Source: Blautia hansenii (GTDB lineage: Bacteria > Bacillota > Clostridia > Lachnospirales > Lachnospiraceae). From it: a DNA stretch of 64,000 nt. The number at the start of each line of letters is the position of its first letter. Positions within the stretch are counted from its first letter, which is position 1. The stretch lies in contig NZ_JAAITA010000008.1 in NCBI RefSeq assembly GCF_013304445.1, positions 54,970-118,969 on the forward strand. The letters run 5' to 3'. The translations under genes were made by a program, and so were the position numbers. Positions 34,609 through 42,745 of the stretch are shown here, in pieces. The notes beneath the pieces were generated by a model. It did no database searches. It was not told where the DNA came from and saw nothing but the letters and a program-made list of their open reading frames with translations.

Positions 34609-35832
34609 TTACGCCATAGTTACTTTTCTGAAGTTTTTCTTCCCTTTTTTCAATACAATACCTTCACCCTGCAGTTTTTCTCCTGCAAGCAGGTATTTGA
34701 TATCTGTAATTTTCTCTCCGTCCACGGACACACCGCCCTGCTCAATGGCGCGTCTGGCTTCGGAGCGTGTATTGGCCAGTCCGCTGTTTACCAGAAGAGA
34801 AATTAAGTCTATGTTTCCGTCTGTCAGCGCGCTTTCCTCAATTTTTGCAGAAGGCATATTTGCCGCATTTCCGCTGGTGAATAATGCTCTGGCTGCTTCC
34901 TGCGCCTTTTCTGCTTCTTCTTTTCCGTGTACCAGTTCGGTCAGCTCGTAAGCCAGGATTTCTTTGGCTTTGTTTAACTGGCTGCCTTCCCAGCTGTCCA
35001 TTTCATCAATCTGCTCTAACGGCAGGAAGGTGAGCATACGGATACATTTCAGTACGTCTGCGTCTGCCACATTTCTCCAGTACTGATAGAAATCGAAAGG
35101 AGAAGTCTTGTTGGGGTCTAACCATACAGCGCCGGACTGTGTCTTGCCCATTTTCTTGCCTTCGGAGTTCAAAAGCAGGGTAATGGTCATGGCACAGGCA
35201 TTTTCACCCAGCTTTCTTCTGATTAACTCCGTTCCGCCCAGCATATTGCTCCACTGGTCATCTCCGCCGAACTGCATGTTACAGCCGTATTTCTGGTACA
35301 GCATGTAGAAGTCGTAACTCTGCATAATCATGTAGTTAAATTCCAGGAAGCTGAGTCCCTTTTCCATACGCTGCTTGTAGCATTCAGCAGTAAGCATACG
35401 GTTTACAGAGAAATGCGGACCCACTTCTCTTAAAAGTTCCACATAATTCAAATCCAACAGCCAGTCTGCGTTATTCACCATCAAAGCTTTTCCTTCAGAG
35501 AAATCAATGAAACGTTCCATCTGCTTTTTAAAGCAGTCACAGTTGTGCTGAATCATTTCCGGGGTCATCATAGAACGCATATCGCTTCTTCCGGAAGGGT
35601 CGCCGATGTATCCGGTTCCGCCGCCGATAAGGGCAATGGGCTTATTGCCTGCCATCTGCAGGCGTTTCATCAGGCACAGAGCCATAAAGTGTCCCACATG
35701 AAGACTGTCTGCAGTCGGGTCAAAACCAATGTAAAATGTTGCTTTTCCGTTGTTCACCAGTTCTCTGATTTCTTCTTCGTCCGTTACCTGAGCAATCAAT
35801 CCTCTGGCAACCAGTTCGTCATAAATTTTCAT
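34609..35832 (-). CDS. tyrS: Tyrosine--tRNA ligase
   Basis: A 407-residue class I synthetase. The HIGH-type motif is HVGH ([11 protein letters not shown]), the KMSKS-type motif is KMGKTQSG, and [10 protein letters not shown] and [10 protein letters not shown] are TyrRS-specific. The C-terminal 65 residues form an S4 RNA-binding domain ([17 protein letters not shown]). AAGGAGA precedes the ATG. Expression is very likely controlled by the T-box leader upstream. Confidence 0.97.
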   Translation of the reverse strand: MKIYDELVARGLIAQVTDEEEIRELVNNGKATFYIGFDPTADSLHVGHFMALCLMKRLQMAGNKPIALIGGGTGYIGDPSGRSDMRSMMTPEMIQHNCDCFKKQMERFIDFSEGKALMVNNADWLLDLNYVELLREVGPHFSVNRMLTAECYKQRMEKGLSFLEFNYMIMQSYDFYMLYQKYGCNMQFGGDDQWSNMLGGTELIRRKLGENACAMTITLLLNSEGKKMGKTQSGAVWLDPNKTSPFDFYQYWRNVADADVLKCIRMLTFLPLEQIDEMDSWEGSQLNKAKEILAYELTELVHGKEEAEKAQEAARALFTSGNAANMPSAKIEESALTDGNIDLISLLVNSGLANTRSEARRAIEQGGVSVDGEKITDIKYLLAGEKLQGEGIVLKKGKKNFRKVTMA

Positions 35833-35889
35833 CTCTGTATTCTCCTTTTCTTCTGCTTTTTCCGGAAAGGAGAGGTTTTTTGAAAATCA

Positions 35890-36180
35890 AAAAGAGCCCT
35901 CGTCCTTTCTCAATTTATAAAAGGACGAGAACTCTGAAATTCCCGTGTTACCACCTTTATTCACAGCCAGTTCGCACTGGTCTGCCTCTGCAAGTACAGC
36001 GTAAGCGATACTCATGGTGTTGTAACGTACACCCATCCGTCACAGCCTACTCATTGCTTTTCGGTGTGAAGCTCAGGGAGGTATTCATCTGTCAGATTCC
36101 CACGCGCCTCTCATCTGCCGGCTGCTTTCTGTCCGTTCCTCTGCAAACTACTTGTTCCCGTCTTTGCCTTTGACTCATAC
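35890..36180 (-). promoter_or_regulatory. T-box leader (tyrosine-specific) of tyrS
   Basis: A roughly 290-base leader on the minus strand. The T-box core GGTGGTAACACGGG is at 35942-35955, with UGGU (35950-35953) able to pair with the ACCA end of uncharged tRNA-Tyr. It is followed by a strong terminator hairpin, CTCGTCCTTT with AAAGGACGAG (35899-35929), and a T run. The best specifier is a TAC codon at 36081-36083 in a GAATACC context, which fits tyrosine. High uncharged tRNA-Tyr would favour the antiterminator and tyrS expression. Confidence 0.93.
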
Positions 36181-36186
36181 AAGGAC

Positions 36187-36215
36187 AGTATACAAATCCC
36201 GCCTGCTTTTGTCAA
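36187..36215 (-). promoter_or_regulatory. Near-consensus promoter of the tyrS T-box transcript
   Basis: TTGACA and TATACT with a 17-base spacer, ending just upstream of the T-box leader and 26 bases after the preceding oxidoreductase gene. Confidence 0.88.
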
Positions 36216-36240
36216 GCCATGTTTCACCCGCTTTTGCAAC

Positions 36241-37473
36241 TCACATTAACGCAGTGTTCCACTGATACTCTCCGTTTTCTTTCATTCCGTAAAAATCTCC
36301 GAAGTTCAGAGCGAAAATATCTTTCTCAATGGTATCTACCGGAATACCGTTCTTAATCAGATACTGCCAGATACCGCCATGGGAAATATCTCCCTGCAGA
36401 AGCACGCCTGCAACCTTACCGTCTCTTAAGATTACGCGTTTGTAGCTGCTTGCCCCTTCTCTGGCTATTACAGTATCTCCCTCTTCAGGCACAATCAACC
36501 CCACGCACATGGAAACCAATCCGAAGAAATTTATGGTATTTTTCATGGCATACCGGTCTGTATAGGCCACTTTGCTTCCGCACATATTAAGGGCTGCGGT
36601 TTCCCCCTGTTTCTGGGCATTCGGCCAGATTCCGGAAAGTCCTGTCACATCGCCTGCTGCGTAGACATCTGCGGCTCCGGTTTCCAGATATTCATTTACC
36701 TGAAGGCCGCGGTCAATGACAATGCCTTCGCCGTCCATGCCTGCCACTGCAGAGCGCACACCTGCTGCCACAATCACCAAATCACAGGGAATCTCTGTAC
36801 CGTTGTCCAGCACCAAACGGGTAATCTTTCCCTCTGCATTCATAATAGTATCCGCAGCTTTTCTTCCCAGATAAAAGGCAGCACCTGCCTTTTCAAAACG
36901 CTTCTGGTATTCATATGCGCCCGTCTTGTCCAGCTGAATGGGCAGAATTTGCTCTGCCATCTCGATAACCGACACTTTTTTGCCTGTTTCCATTAAGCCG
37001 TAAGCTGCGTCCAGACCTACCAGACCGGAACCGATAATAGCAATGTTTTCTGCCTTTTTTGCCATGGCATCAATAGCCTGTGCGTCCTTTAAATGGCGCA
37101 GTCCAAAAACGTTGTTTGCCTCTCTTAAATTTCCCACCGGAGGAATAAAGCTTTCCGCCCCTGTGGCAATGAGCAACTTGTCGTAAGAGATTTCCTCTCC
37201 CTTGTCCGTCATTACTTTTTTTGCAGCAGTATCCAGCTTTGTCACCGTCACACCCGGTTTCCAGTGGATTCTGTTTTTCTCAAAAAAATCTGTCTCTGCA
37301 AAGTTCAGCCCTTCTGCGGTTCTTTCATGGCTTAAAAATTTGTGCAGCATACAGCGGGAATGTACCTGTGTATCTGTGGAAAGCATGGTAATGTTCCCCT
37401 GAGAATCTGCTTTTCTGATGGTCCTTGCCGCAGTGATTCCTGCTGCTCCGGCTCCTAAAATCACATATTCCAT
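36241..37473 (-). CDS. FAD/NAD(P)-dependent oxidoreductase of the CooS cluster
   Basis: A 410-residue pyridine nucleotide-disulfide oxidoreductase-type flavoprotein, close to rubredoxin/ferredoxin:NAD reductases. The FAD Rossmann motif GAGAAGITAARTI opens the protein. The NAD motif GSGLVGLDAAYGL is near residue 150, and the second FAD contact YAAGDVTGL is near residue 275. It has no redox CxxxxC disulfide. It follows the ferredoxin gene by three bases. It would exchange electrons between the ferredoxin and NAD(P), as in CODH - CooF - FNOR clusters of other anaerobes. Confidence 0.88.
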   Translation of the reverse strand: MEYVILGAGAAGITAARTIRKADSQGNITMLSTDTQVHSRCMLHKFLSHERTAEGLNFAETDFFEKNRIHWKPGVTVTKLDTAAKKVMTDKGEEISYDKLLIATGAESFIPPVGNLREANNVFGLRHLKDAQAIDAMAKKAENIAIIGSGLVGLDAAYGLMETGKKVSVIEMAEQILPIQLDKTGAYEYQKRFEKAGAAFYLGRKAADTIMNAEGKITRLVLDNGTEIPCDLVIVAAGVRSAVAGMDGEGIVIDRGLQVNEYLETGAADVYAAGDVTGLSGIWPNAQKQGETAALNMCGSKVAYTDRYAMKNTINFFGLVSMCVGLIVPEEGDTVIAREGASSYKRVILRDGKVAGVLLQGDISHGGIWQYLIKNGIPVDTIEKDIFALNFGDFYGMKENGEYQWNTALM

Positions 37474-37476
37474 CTG

Positions 37477-37923
37477 CTACACCTCCTCAACCCAGATAGC
37501 CTGCTTTGGACAGGCCTTTACACAGCTTGGCTCTTCGCCTTTTTCAATACAGAAATCACATTTGATGACTTTCATATGTGTACTGTCGTCGGGTTTTAAC
37601 ACCCCATATGGGCAGTTCATCACACACATAAAACAGGAACCGCATTTTTTCTCATCATACTGCACATGCCCTGTCTGCTCGTCCTTGGTAAGCGCGCCGC
37701 TCATGCAGGACATCACGCACTCCGGCATGTCACAGTGTCTGCAGAAAACCGGCGTATAGCTTCCGTCTGGATTTTTGTAAATATAGTTCCGGGATTCATT
37801 GGCAATGTCTGTCAAGTCCAGAGTATATACATTGCCTTCGTCCTTTCTGTGTGCCTGCATGCATGCGATGGAGCAGCTTTTGCACCCATCGCATTTGGCA
37901 GCATCTATCATTATTCTTTTCAT
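37477..37923 (-). CDS. CooF-like 4Fe-4S ferredoxin with four cluster motifs
   Basis: A 148-residue electron-transfer protein of the DmsB/HycB/CooF type. Cysteine groups are CDGCKSCSIAC (residues 11-21), CRHCDMPECVMSC, CGSCFMCVMNCP and CDFC...CVKACP, enough for four 4Fe-4S clusters. It lies between cooS and the FAD oxidoreductase, with 18 and 3 bases to its neighbours, so it most likely carries electrons between them. Confidence 0.9.
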   Translation of the reverse strand: MKRIMIDAAKCDGCKSCSIACMQAHRKDEGNVYTLDLTDIANESRNYIYKNPDGSYTPVFCRHCDMPECVMSCMSGALTKDEQTGHVQYDEKKCGSCFMCVMNCPYGVLKPDDSTHMKVIKCDFCIEKGEEPSCVKACPKQAIWVEEV

Positions 37924-37941
37924 GAGATACCCCCGTTGATT

Positions 37942-39825
37942 TTAGATATTCAGTCCTGCACGTTTTTCTTCAATAATCTTGTCCAGAATGTCTGCGCTTT
38001 CCTTTGCGTCTCCATTGATGATAACCTGTCCGCCTGTGAGGTTCTTCATATCCTCTGTAAGCAGTTTTACGGCTGTTTTGCTTCCTGTTACGAATGGAGG
38101 CAGTCCCAGGTGCAGGGGCAGTCCCAGAGCCAGACCGAAGCAGCCGTCTGCCAAAGCCTGTTCTTCCAGCCACTGTGCAGCGGAAAGCACTAATGGAAGC
38201 TGAGGAATATCCACACCGATAGCTTCTGCCAGTTCAGTAGCCACGATTTCCAGACGTCCGATAGCCAGACATGGACCAAAGTTTAATACCGGAGGAATGT
38301 TTAATTTTTCACAAACTGCGCGAAGCTTCGGTCCGGCCAGTTTTGCTGCTTCCGGTGTCATAAGACCGCAGTTTTCAATACCGCCTGAAGAACATCCTGC
38401 TGTCAGAACCAGAATATCTTTTGCAATCAGTTCTTTCGTAAGTTCTACGGAGAGTACGTCATGGCCGCCTGCAGTCAGGTTGGAACATCCCACCACGCCA
38501 GCAATACCTTTAATATCTCCGGATACAATGAGGTCAATGAGCGGTTTCCAGTTGCCGCCCAGGAAATCTTTTAAAGAGCCTTCGGAAACACCGGTTAACG
38601 TGTGGTCATTTCCGTGTTCCGGCATCAGATTCATGGGAACACTTCCCCTTCTTGCCTTGTATGCCTCTACGATTTCATCAATGATTTCTTCGCTCTGTTT
38701 TTCTCTCTCTTCAAATACGAATGGTTTCAATTCTGCATTGGCTTTCTTTGCCACATCATCCAGGCAAATCTGTTTGATTTTCAATTCTTCACAGATGGGC
38801 TCAATCCCCGGAAGGGTACAGTTAAATTCAGAAAGTACAGCGTCAATACCGCCTGTAGCCAGAACCGCTTCACTGGTGTAGTTGTTTCCTGCATGTCCGT
38901 CAAAGACTTCCTCATAGTGTGCGCCGCGAAGCTGTAAATCCTGACCTACGCAGGTGCAGCCTACCAGCTTGAAGCCTTTCGCGCCTGCTGCTTTTGCCTT
39001 TGCAACAGCGGCTTCGGAAGTCAGTCTTTCCTGTAAATCCACGAAAATGGTGTGCTGATGTCCGGTAATCATGATGTTGATGTAATCCGGGTCAATCACA
39101 CGCAGGCCTACCGGCGCCATACGAAGTTCCGGTTCGCCTAAAAGTACATCATTTAACAGATTGGTAAGTGTAAGGCCATATAAACCGGTGGAAATACCCA
39201 ATTTCAGACAGTCTGTATACATATCAACCGGGTCGGAATTTAAGTTTGTGGAACACTTTACCACGCCGTGGAAGACTTCGCTCTTTGCGCCGCCCGGCAA
39301 AATGCCCAGCTCCTGCCATTTTTTGAAACGCGGTGCATAAGCCATTTTCTCTACCAGTTCCATTTTTTCATATTCCGGTTTATATAAGTCATCCAGAACC
39401 TTCTGGGCTACCTGTTTTGCAGTATCCCATTTGTCTGTTCCCTGTACACCGAAGATTTCAGCCAGTCTTGCCAGGGATTTTTCACCTTTAATCTCCCCTT
39501 TAATTTCTGCTGTTTTCTTTACGTTTAATGCAGTATTTTCCACAATATGAATGTAACAGCCGGAACCGCTTGCCACTGCGCGCAGGAAGTTGCGGGCCAC
39601 AATCACGTCTGCCGTTGCGCCGCAGATTCCTCTTGGTGCTTTCGGTGTGATACGGCACGGTCCGTTGGCACACAGACGGCAACAGACACCCTGCAGACCA
39701 AAGCCGCATTTGGTACTCTGACCTTCTACTCTGTGATGAGAAGTTTCCATTGGCAATTCACGGATAAATCCTTCCAGCGGTTTATCTGCGCTGGCGCAGG
39801 TGTTACAACCAAAACACTGATTCAT
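37942..39825 (-). CDS. cooS: CooS-family Ni-Fe-S carbon monoxide dehydrogenase homologue with altered catalytic residues
   Basis: A 627-residue protein of the CooS family. Cysteines 40, 48, 49, 52, 57 and 68 match the B- and D-cluster ligands. By ungapped comparison with Carboxydothermus CODH-II (recalled, not computed) the C-cluster ligands are His256, Cys292, Cys336, Cys447, Cys478 and Cys519. However, the catalytic His93 position is Tyr91, the His96/99/102 tunnel is Ile/Asn/Leu, and the catalytic Lys563 position is Gln556 (in EEQALADG). An extra CxxCxxC lies at residues 4-10. No cooC or acetyl-CoA synthase genes are adjacent. The fold is certain, but CO oxidation is doubtful. The upstream promoter overlaps a perfect palindrome. 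Confidence 0.88.
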   Translation of the reverse strand: MNQCFGCNTCASADKPLEGFIRELPMETSHHRVEGQSTKCGFGLQGVCCRLCANGPCRITPKAPRGICGATADVIVARNFLRAVASGSGCYIHIVENTALNVKKTAEIKGEIKGEKSLARLAEIFGVQGTDKWDTAKQVAQKVLDDLYKPEYEKMELVEKMAYAPRFKKWQELGILPGGAKSEVFHGVVKCSTNLNSDPVDMYTDCLKLGISTGLYGLTLTNLLNDVLLGEPELRMAPVGLRVIDPDYINIMITGHQHTIFVDLQERLTSEAAVAKAKAAGAKGFKLVGCTCVGQDLQLRGAHYEEVFDGHAGNNYTSEAVLATGGIDAVLSEFNCTLPGIEPICEELKIKQICLDDVAKKANAELKPFVFEEREKQSEEIIDEIVEAYKARRGSVPMNLMPEHGNDHTLTGVSEGSLKDFLGGNWKPLIDLIVSGDIKGIAGVVGCSNLTAGGHDVLSVELTKELIAKDILVLTAGCSSGGIENCGLMTPEAAKLAGPKLRAVCEKLNIPPVLNFGPCLAIGRLEIVATELAEAIGVDIPQLPLVLSAAQWLEEQALADGCFGLALGLPLHLGLPPFVTGSKTAVKLLTEDMKNLTGGQVIINGDAKESADILDKIIEEKRAGLNI

Positions 39826-39868
39826 TCTTGTTTCCTCCTGATATGTACTTTCCTTTTTATTTGTTAAG

Positions 39869-39902
39869 ATTATAACAATTCTTGACTAAATTAGTCAAGA
39901 AT
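39869..39902 (-). promoter_or_regulatory. cooS promoter overlapped by a 25-bp palindromic operator
   Basis: TTGACT (39893-39898) and TATAAT (39869-39874) are 18 bases apart. A perfect palindrome with arms ATTCTTGACTA and TAGTCAAGAAT (39878-39902) covers the -35 and most of the spacer. TTGAC...GTCAA resembles half-sites of the CRP/FNR family. Its place over the promoter suggests repression, or activation with an unusual geometry. Confidence 0.8.
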
Positions 39903-39928
39903 AACTTACAAATTTTTCCTTTTTTCTT

Positions 39929-41455
39929 TTAAATCTGCTTTTGAAAGTCCTGAATTTCTTTCTTTAAGGCTTCTTCCGCTTCACTGGCCAGCAGGATTTC
40001 TCCCTCTTTGAGGTAAGTTTCACAGCCATGCTGCCGGATAAAGGCCATAATCTCTTCATTGCCGGATAGATGGGTCAGAAACAGAGCCAGTTCCTGGCCT
40101 TTGACGCACACTCCTTTCATAAAAGTAATGCTGTATTCCAGCGCGTCTTTGACTTCCTCTTCTGCTCTTTTCAGTTTCAGCGTCTCCCTGTAAAACGCTT
40201 CTTTCAGCCAGGGAAAACCGGGGGCTTCTGTCTGTCCCTCCAGAAGTTTCCTTTCCTGCCGCTTTTCCTGAATCCACCGGGTAACACGCTGCCGAATTTC
40301 CCATTCTTCCCCGGAAAGCAGACCCTGGTCTTTGAGGATAGCATCCCGCTCTTTTTTCCCGCAGATACAGGATTCCAAAATCTCATCAAATGCCCTGCCA
40401 CCCGCAGCCTCTTTCTTTATCCTGGCAAGTTCTTCGTAAATCCCGTTCATGTAGGCTTTCTCCAAAAGACAAGTCTTGACCCGTTCTGTAAGCCCCTGCT
40501 CCAGTCCATTCATCAGCAGAAGCTTTTCATCCAGCCCGGCCCCTTCTAAAAGTTTTGCCTTTTCTGTTGGATTTTCCCGGTTTTCCAGAGAAAATAATCT
40601 GTCCGGTTCCCATTCTTTTTCGTATTTCCTGCAAAGCTGATAAAACCCTGCAAAGTCTGCGGCAATTTCCCCGTCCCGGATATATTCTTCTACCAGTTCC
40701 TTTGTCACGGGAATCTCCAGTTCCTCATACACCTGCAGAATCCGAGATAAATCTTCCCAGCCTCTGGCTGTGACAAAGCAGCTTCCTTCCTGTTTTTCCC
40801 GTATCTGATAAAAATTTTCCTGTTTTAAATCCAGATATGCCAAAACGGCGGTATGTATCTGCCTCTTTTGGGCATACGCTCTCCAGACTTTATAGTCTGC
40901 TTCAATTTCCATACTCCGCACCCGGTCTAAAGTCACCATATCAAACTCCCGGACAGATTTGTTGTATCTTTCCGGATTTCCTGCTGCCACAATCACCCAT
41001 CCCGGGGGAAGACGGTGCGTTCCAAAAGTCTTGTTCTGTAAAAACTGCAGCATGGTAGGCGCCAAAGTTTCCGATACACAGTTGATTTCATCCAGAAACA
41101 AAATTCCCTCGGAAACCTGCTGCTGTTCCATACACTGGTACACAGAGGCAATGATTTCACTCATGGTATATTCGGTTACCGTGTACTCCTTCCCGCCAAA
41201 ATTTTTCTTTTTCAGAATGGGCAGGCCCACGGCACTCTGACGGGTGTGATGGGTCAGCGTATATTCCACCAGTCCGATTTTCTCTTCCCGGGCAATCTGC
41301 TTCATAATAGCGGTCTTACCGATGCCCGGCGGTCCCATAAGCAGCATGGGGCGCTGGCAGACCAACGGAATCTTATAGTTTCCCTTTTCATCTTTTGCCG
41401 TATAAGCCTGTACGGTGTGGATAATCTCCTCTTTTGCCTGTGCAATGTTTCTCAT
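39929..41455 (-). CDS. MoxR-like AAA ATPase
   Basis: A 508-residue AAA protein (AAA_5/dynein-related class). Walker A GPPGIGKT is at 41-48, Walker B ILFLDEIN at 118-125, sensor VIVAAGNPERYN follows, and an arginine-finger-like LDRVRSMEIEADY. Residues about 300-508 form a long helical region specific to this type. It overlaps the VWA gene by four bases. MoxR-VWA pairs act as chaperones that load metals or activate enzymes, for example in Mo-CO dehydrogenase (CoxD/CoxE) and nitric oxide reductase systems. The target here is unknown; the CooS protein encoded 103 bases downstream is one candidate. Confidence 0.88.
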   Translation of the reverse strand: MRNIAQAKEEIIHTVQAYTAKDEKGNYKIPLVCQRPMLLMGPPGIGKTAIMKQIAREEKIGLVEYTLTHHTRQSAVGLPILKKKNFGGKEYTVTEYTMSEIIASVYQCMEQQQVSEGILFLDEINCVSETLAPTMLQFLQNKTFGTHRLPPGWVIVAAGNPERYNKSVREFDMVTLDRVRSMEIEADYKVWRAYAQKRQIHTAVLAYLDLKQENFYQIREKQEGSCFVTARGWEDLSRILQVYEELEIPVTKELVEEYIRDGEIAADFAGFYQLCRKYEKEWEPDRLFSLENRENPTEKAKLLEGAGLDEKLLLMNGLEQGLTERVKTCLLEKAYMNGIYEELARIKKEAAGGRAFDEILESCICGKKERDAILKDQGLLSGEEWEIRQRVTRWIQEKRQERKLLEGQTEAPGFPWLKEAFYRETLKLKRAEEEVKDALEYSITFMKGVCVKGQELALFLTHLSGNEEIMAFIRQHGCETYLKEGEILLASEAEEALKKEIQDFQKQI

Positions 41456-42741
41456 GTCTTATCTCCCTGATTTCTTTCATCCATGTACATTATCTGAATC
41501 CACGAAGGTATCCTTGTTTCCTTAAGCGGCTGGCGGGTCAGCAGAAATACTGCCTCATAATCTGTTTTCTCTGTGGGATAAATCCCGTCGCCGTCTGTAT
41601 AGTAAAGAAGCGCTTTTAAATGCTTCAGTTCTCCCTTCTTCTGCAGCTCCTCCACATACCGGAACACAGGACGGAAATCCGTACCGCTCCTTCCCTGTAT
41701 TCGGATTCGTTTCAGATATTCCTTCCATTCTTTTTCACTGGTTATCACGGCTGCTTCCTGAACGAGACAGTCGCACTGCAGGATGTAAAGTTTCATCTTT
41801 TTGAAAAAATCCTCTCTGCGGCTGAGTACCCCGTAAGTTTCCTCCAGAAACCGCTGTACCACAGGGCGGCTGCAGGAGCCGGACGTATCAATGGCAATCA
41901 CCAGTTCCTCCAGTTTTCGGGCATCTGTGTATTCCAAAGGTTCCAAAAGCGGAAGATTTCCGTACCTGGCCAGTCCCATCAAGTATGGAAGATAATCAAA
42001 ACTCTCCAGGTCCAGCTGCAATTCCTCTCTTTCTACCGCAAATTTTCTCAAAAATCGGTAATAATCCCGTTTTCTTTTGGCCTGTACCTCATACCACTCT
42101 TGCTGTTCTCCTGCCTCACTTCCCCGCCTTCCGGAACCATCCTGTCCCTGTGACTGGCTGCCCTTTTCAAGGTTCTGTGCAGCCTGTCGGATTTCTCTGA
42201 CACGCCCGGGCTTCAGGGGTTTCCAAAAGCTATGGCTGTCCCTGCGAAAAAAAGCCCTTCTGCAGGCTTCTTTTCCTTCCTTTTCATAGCGGTTTTTCAG
42301 TTTGTCATAGACTTCTTTCACAGATAAACTGCTCTCTTTCTCCCACAATTTCCTGCATAATCCTTTTTCTGCTTCTGACATGGTGCCTGTCAGTCTCTCC
42401 ATGCCCAGACAATCTATGGTGTATTCCACCACAATATCACAGGCCAGGTGATAAAATTCTTCTTCATAACACTCTTTTTTCACATTCATATGGAAATACA
42501 GCACATGAAAAAGGCTGTGAAGAAAGAAACGGAGAACCCCTTTATTCCCTTCCCGGCTGTAGAGAGAGAAAAATTTCTCCAAAGAATAGTAAAATCTGCT
42601 CCCATCCGTACCCGACAGATTTTTCTCTTCCATACCGAGAAAGATTCCGGTAAACGTTCCGTAAAGTCCCGGACTTTCGCAGCACAATCTGGTAAGGACC
42701 GTCCGCTTTAGTTTCTCCCAGAGCATTGTTTGTTCTTTCAT
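41452..42741 (-). CDS. VWA-like domain protein with DUF2201-type N-terminus
   Basis: A 429-residue partner of the MoxR ATPase. The C-terminal VWA domain has the MIDAS start DTSGS (Asp285) and the later ALLYYTDGDGIYP. The N-terminal region resembles the putative metallopeptidase domain of DUF2201 proteins, but the expected HExxH is HSLFH (75-79), so zinc protease activity is unlikely. A charged, Gln/Gly-rich linker covers about 185-215. It lies four bases after the arginase-fold gene and overlaps the MoxR gene. Confidence 0.82.
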   Translation of the reverse strand: MKEQTMLWEKLKRTVLTRLCCESPGLYGTFTGIFLGMEEKNLSGTDGSRFYYSLEKFFSLYSREGNKGVLRFFLHSLFHVLYFHMNVKKECYEEEFYHLACDIVVEYTIDCLGMERLTGTMSEAEKGLCRKLWEKESSLSVKEVYDKLKNRYEKEGKEACRRAFFRRDSHSFWKPLKPGRVREIRQAAQNLEKGSQSQGQDGSGRRGSEAGEQQEWYEVQAKRKRDYYRFLRKFAVEREELQLDLESFDYLPYLMGLARYGNLPLLEPLEYTDARKLEELVIAIDTSGSCSRPVVQRFLEETYGVLSRREDFFKKMKLYILQCDCLVQEAAVITSEKEWKEYLKRIRIQGRSGTDFRPVFRYVEELQKKGELKHLKALLYYTDGDGIYPTEKTDYEAVFLLTRQPLKETRIPSWIQIMYMDERNQGDKT

Positions 42742-42745
42742 ACTT

